42,693 nucleotides of DNA from Alphaproteobacteria bacterium (GTDB lineage Bacteria > Pseudomonadota > Alphaproteobacteria > SHVP01). Shown in pieces: positions 39,899 through 42,693 of the stretch. The stretch's first letter is position 1. Each line of letters opens with the position of its first letter. Below the pieces are notes generated by a model. The model was not told the DNA's origin, did no database searches, and worked only from the letters and a program-made list of their open reading frames with translations. Position numbers and translations under genes: made by a program. The stretch covers positions 1 through 42,693 of the forward strand of contig SHVP01000009.1 of NCBI GenBank assembly GCA_009694165.1, read 5' to 3'.

Positions 39899-41494
39899 AT
39901 GACCGACGCCGCCCATCGCCCAGAACCCTCGATCGCCGATCGGCTGCGCCAGATCGTTGGTAACGACTATGTGCTGACCGGCCTCGAAGATCGGCAGTTC
40001 TTTTCGAGCGACGTCTATCGCGCGCCAGGGCAGTTGGTCGAATGCGTGCTGCGTCCGGGCACCAAGGAGGAATTGTCCGAGGCGGTCGCTCTCGCCACCA
40101 AGGCGGGCTACGCCGTGATCGCGCGCGGCGGCGGTCTTTCCTATACCGACGGCTACATCCCGGTGCGGCAGAACTCGATCATCGTCGACATGCAGCGTTT
40201 CGACCGCATTGCCGAGATCAATACCGAGGATATGTACGTTACCGTCGAGTGCGGGGCGACCTGGGAATCGCTCTATACCGCGCTCAAGGCCAAGGGCGTG
40301 CGCACACCCTATTTCGGGCCGCTGTCGGGGCTGCGCTCGGTCGTCGGCGGGGCCCTGTCGCAGAACTCGATCTTCTTTGGTTCGGGTCTGCATGGAACGG
40401 CGGTCGAAAGCTGCCTCGGCCTCGAGGTGGTGACGGCGGACGGCCGCATCATCAAGACCGGCTCGGCCGCAACGCCGCATCATCCCTCGCCGTTCTTTCG
40501 CACCTATGGGCCCGATCTGACCGGTATTTTTCTGGCCGATACCGGCGCCTTGGCGTTCAAGGTCCGTGCGACGCTGAGGCTCATTCCCTATCCGGCGGTC
40601 AGCCTGTTCGCGTCCTTCGGCTACGATACCTATGAGCAGATCGCCGCCGCCATGTCCGCCATTTCACGTCAGGGTCTGGCCAGCGAGTGCTTCGGGTTCG
40701 ATCCGTATCTGCAAGGGCAGCGCCTGAAACGCGAAGGACTGCTCAAGGACGTGCAACGGCTGGCCGCCGTCGCCAAGTCGGGCCGCTCGGTGCTCGACGG
40801 GGTCAAGGAGGCGGCCAAAGTCGCCTTCCATGGCCGGCGAATGTTCGAAGGTATCGACTATTCGATGCACATCGTGGTCGATGGTCGCGACCAGGCGACC
40901 GCCGACGGAGCAATGGCCGAAGTGCGTCGGATCGCCACCCGCCAGGGCCGCGAAATCGAGCCGTCATTGCCCAAGATCATGCGCGCGACGCCCTTTGTCG
41001 CGCCCAACAGCATGCTCGGTCCCGAAGGCCAGCGCTGGGTGCCGATTCACGCGATGGTGCCGCATTCGCGGGCCGTCGCGCTGCTGAAGGCCGTGCACGA
41101 CTACTTCGATCGCCACAACGACGTTCTCGAGCGCCATCGCATCGAGTGGGGTTATCTATTGGCGACGGTGTCCTACCAGACCTTCCTGATGGAGCCGGTC
41201 TTCTTCTGGGAGGACGAGCGGCAGCTCTATCACAACCGTCAGCTCGATCCGGCCTACCTGGCCAAGCTCAAGACTTTTCCAAAGAACGCCGCGGCGACGC
41301 GGGCGGTGGACGATCTGCGCAACGGGCTGGCCAAGCTGTTCATGGAACTGGGCTGCGTCCATTTCCAGATTGGCAAGTCCTACCTCTATCGCGAGGGGCG
41401 CGATCCCGAAACCTATCGCCTGCTTGAAGCGATCAAGCGCCACGTCGATCCGCTCGGGTTGATGAACCCAGGCTCGCTCGGACTCGGTCGCTAG
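39899..41494 (+). CDS. FAD-linked oxidase/dehydrogenase (4-cresol dehydrogenase/vanillyl-alcohol oxidase-like)
   Basis: A 531-aa FAD-binding_4 (PCMH-type) flavoprotein. FAD-binding segments are IARGGGLSYTDGY (74-86), VTVECGATWESLYTAL, GGALSQNSIFFGSGLHGTAVESCLGLEVVTADGRI and FLADTGALAFKVRATLRLIP. Length and the C-terminal substrate domain (ending VDPLGLMNPGSLGLGR) match the 4-cresol dehydrogenase/vanillyl-alcohol oxidase and glycolate oxidase GlcD groups. GGGGAAA lies before the ATG at 39899. Such enzymes oxidise phenolic or alpha-hydroxy acid side chains. No cytochrome partner is seen. It follows the tandem hydrolase by 81 nt in the plus arm. Confidence 0.92.
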   Translation: MTDAAHRPEPSIADRLRQIVGNDYVLTGLEDRQFFSSDVYRAPGQLVECVLRPGTKEELSEAVALATKAGYAVIARGGGLSYTDGYIPVRQNSIIVDMQRFDRIAEINTEDMYVTVECGATWESLYTALKAKGVRTPYFGPLSGLRSVVGGALSQNSIFFGSGLHGTAVESCLGLEVVTADGRIIKTGSAATPHHPSPFFRTYGPDLTGIFLADTGALAFKVRATLRLIPYPAVSLFASFGYDTYEQIAAAMSAISRQGLASECFGFDPYLQGQRLKREGLLKDVQRLAAVAKSGRSVLDGVKEAAKVAFHGRRMFEGIDYSMHIVVDGRDQATADGAMAEVRRIATRQGREIEPSLPKIMRATPFVAPNSMLGPEGQRWVPIHAMVPHSRAVALLKAVHDYFDRHNDVLERHRIEWGYLLATVSYQTFLMEPVFFWEDERQLYHNRQLDPAYLAKLKTFPKNAAATRAVDDLRNGLAKLFMELGCVHFQIGKSYLYREGRDPETYRLLEAIKRHVDPLGLMNPGSLGLGR

Positions 41495-41548
41495 CGTGTG
41501 GCACGGGCGGATGCGAGCACTCCTTGGGTTGGCGCGTCTCGACAGACC

Positions 41549-42693
41549 ATGACCGGCGTTCGCCCGTCGCAATTCCGCCAGGTGGTACCGATCGTGGCGG
41601 CTCTCTCGGCTTGCTACGTCATGAGCCATTTTTATCGTGTATCGATGGGGGTGATCGCCCCCGACCTGATGCGCGACCTGGCGCTGTCGGCCGAGGCGTT
41701 GGGTGCGCTGTCGGCCTCGTTTTTCATCGCCTTCGCCGCTGCGCAAATTCCCATCGGCGTCTTGCTCGACCGCTGGGGCGCCCGCATCACCGTCCCGGCG
41801 ACAATGCTGTTTGCCGTCGCCGGCGCCCTGGTCTTCTTTGTCGCCGATGGCCTTGCCGGTCTGACGCTGGGGCGGGCGCTGATGGGCCTCGGCACCGGCG
41901 GCGTCCTGATGGGGTCGCTGGTCGTCGGCGCCCGGTGGTTTCCCGCCGACCGGTTCGCGGCGATCGCTTCGTTCTTCGTCGCCATGGGCACGTTGGGGGC
42001 GCTGCTGGCGACGACACCGCTGGCGGCGGTGTCGGAGTGGATCGGCTGGCGCGGCGCGTTTGCGGCGATGGCCGTGGTGACCCTGGCGTTCCTCGGCGTT
42101 GCTTTCCTGATCGTGCGGGACGCGCCCGCTGGGCACGCCTATCACGAGCGGCGGTCGGAAACCTGGGGTGAGGTTTATCGCGGTTTGGGCGAAGTGGTGC
42201 GCAACCCGCAGCTTCCATTCATTCTTGCCGTCAATTCGGTGGCCTACCCTAGCGTTGTCACCGTCGCCGCCCTCTGGGGCGCGCCTTATCTCACCGGCGT
42301 GCACGGCTTAAGCCCGGTCGAGCGCGGCAACGTGCTGCTGATCATGACGATCGGCATGATCGTCGGACACCTCACCTATGGTCGTCTCGACCGTGTGTTC
42401 GATACGCGCAAATGGCTGATCCTGTTCGGTGCGACAGCCTCGATGGCGACGCTGCTGTTCCTGGCGCTGGTGCCGATCCTGAGCGTCAGCCAGGTGGCCG
42501 TCGCCTTTACCATCCTCGGCGTCGTCACCAGCTATTCGACGCTGATCACCACCCACGGACGGGCGATCTTTCCCGATCATCTTGTCGGCCGCGGCATGTC
42601 GACCAACAACATGTCCGTCTTCCTCGGCGCCGCGGCGATGCAATGGATTACTGGTTTGGTGATCGACGCCATGACCCCGGCCGGCAGCCAGCC
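41549..42693 (+). CDS. MFS transporter (3' end outside window)
   Basis: At least 381 codons of a major-facilitator transporter, open to the window's last base. Motif A is present in the loop 2-3 as GVLLDRWGARIT, and later YGRLDR between the two halves. About ten hydrophobic spans are visible, so it is probably near its C-terminus. It starts MTGVRPSQFRQVVPIVAALSACYVMSHFYRVSMGV, like the nitrate/aromatic-acid branch that opens YxxxxFxRxxxGVxxPxL. It is the last visible gene of the plus arm (54 nt after the FAD oxidase). Probably imports the substrate of the pathway. The ATG at 41549 has no strong ribosome site. Confidence 0.9.
   Translation, partial: MTGVRPSQFRQVVPIVAALSACYVMSHFYRVSMGVIAPDLMRDLALSAEALGALSASFFIAFAAAQIPIGVLLDRWGARITVPATMLFAVAGALVFFVADGLAGLTLGRALMGLGTGGVLMGSLVVGARWFPADRFAAIASFFVAMGTLGALLATTPLAAVSEWIGWRGAFAAMAVVTLAFLGVAFLIVRDAPAGHAYHERRSETWGEVYRGLGEVVRNPQLPFILAVNSVAYPSVVTVAALWGAPYLTGVHGLSPVERGNVLLIMTIGMIVGHLTYGRLDRVFDTRKWLILFGATASMATLLFLALVPILSVSQVAVAFTILGVVTSYSTLITTHGRAIFPDHLVGRGMSTNNMSVFLGAAAMQWITGLVIDAMTPAGSQ

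Noticed and set aside
38870..40483. Long minus-strand open frame (537 codons)
   Set aside because: Spans two real plus-strand genes and the gap between them; no domain seen.
1..42693. tRNA, rRNA, insertion sequences, CRISPR arrays, phage attachment sites
   Set aside because: Scanned for cloverleaf ends, transposase motifs, regularly spaced repeats and terminal inverted repeats; none was convincing.

Overview
This is a GC-rich window of about 42.7 kb. Coding density is very high, third positions are strongly GC-biased, Shine-Dalgarno sites are clear, and genes sit in short co-directional runs. This style and the gene families (Tat-type dienelactone hydrolase, orphan TRAP/ABC solute-binding proteins, many SDRs, TauD, class II aldolase/adducin, AsnC, ChrA) suggest an alphaproteobacterium of the Rhodospirillales/Hyphomicrobiales kind. 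That is inference; no phylogenetic marker is present. I see no rRNA, tRNA, insertion sequence, phage gene or CRISPR array. Almost everything is accessory catabolism, uptake and regulation.

Layout. 0-1.3 kb: two tandem SDRs, the first cut by the window edge. 1.2-3.3 kb: two paralogous secreted TPR proteins, the second frameshifted near its end. 3.4-4.4 kb: an orphan TRAP-type binding protein. 4.8-6.5 kb: a pair of Asp/Glu-racemase-like proteins, divergent from an FAD oxidoreductase (6.7-8.1 kb). 8.2-10.4 kb: GNAT, TauD-type dioxygenase and an SDR without the usual catalytic residues. 10.4-12.1 kb: a minus-strand run of PaaI-type thioesterase (broken 3' end), NIPSNAP protein and GST. 12.2-14.6 kb: amidase and a dihydroxyphthalate-decarboxylase/PhnD-like binding protein. 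14.8-17.3 kb: a chromate operon (ChrB domain, cupin-like, ChrA). 17.3-20.3 kb: an Lrp/AsnC regulator divergent from an AceE/MdeB-like E1, with repeated dyad operators between them. 20.4-23.8 kb: dipeptide-type binding protein plus two double-VOC proteins. 24.0-28.8 kb: aldolase/adducin protein, dienelactone hydrolase, methyltransferase, a third double-VOC protein and an SDR.

The most interesting part is 28.8-42.7 kb: two long operons diverging from a 198-bp region (34095-34292). The minus arm has seven genes: UbiD-type decarboxylase (frameshifted), a 68-aa zinc ribbon, two racemase-like proteins, a PqqC/haem-oxygenase-fold protein, an SDR and a DOPA-4,5-dioxygenase-like protein. The plus arm has at least seven: amidohydrolase-2 protein, two isochorismatase-type cysteine hydrolases, an acyl-CoA/AMP ligase, a tandem alpha/beta-hydrolase, an FAD oxidase and an MFS transporter running off the end. 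Together they look like a complete import, activation, oxidation, decarboxylation and hydrolysis route for an aromatic or N-heterocyclic acid or amide. I do not recognise this combination as a described pathway. Several members carry family folds but lack textbook active-site residues: the racemases, both alpha/beta-hydrolase domains, and the amidohydrolase metal site.

Four reading frames carry net +1 lesions (TPR protein, thioesterase, ChrB domain, UbiD), two of them in G/C homopolymers. They should be checked against reads before being read as biology.
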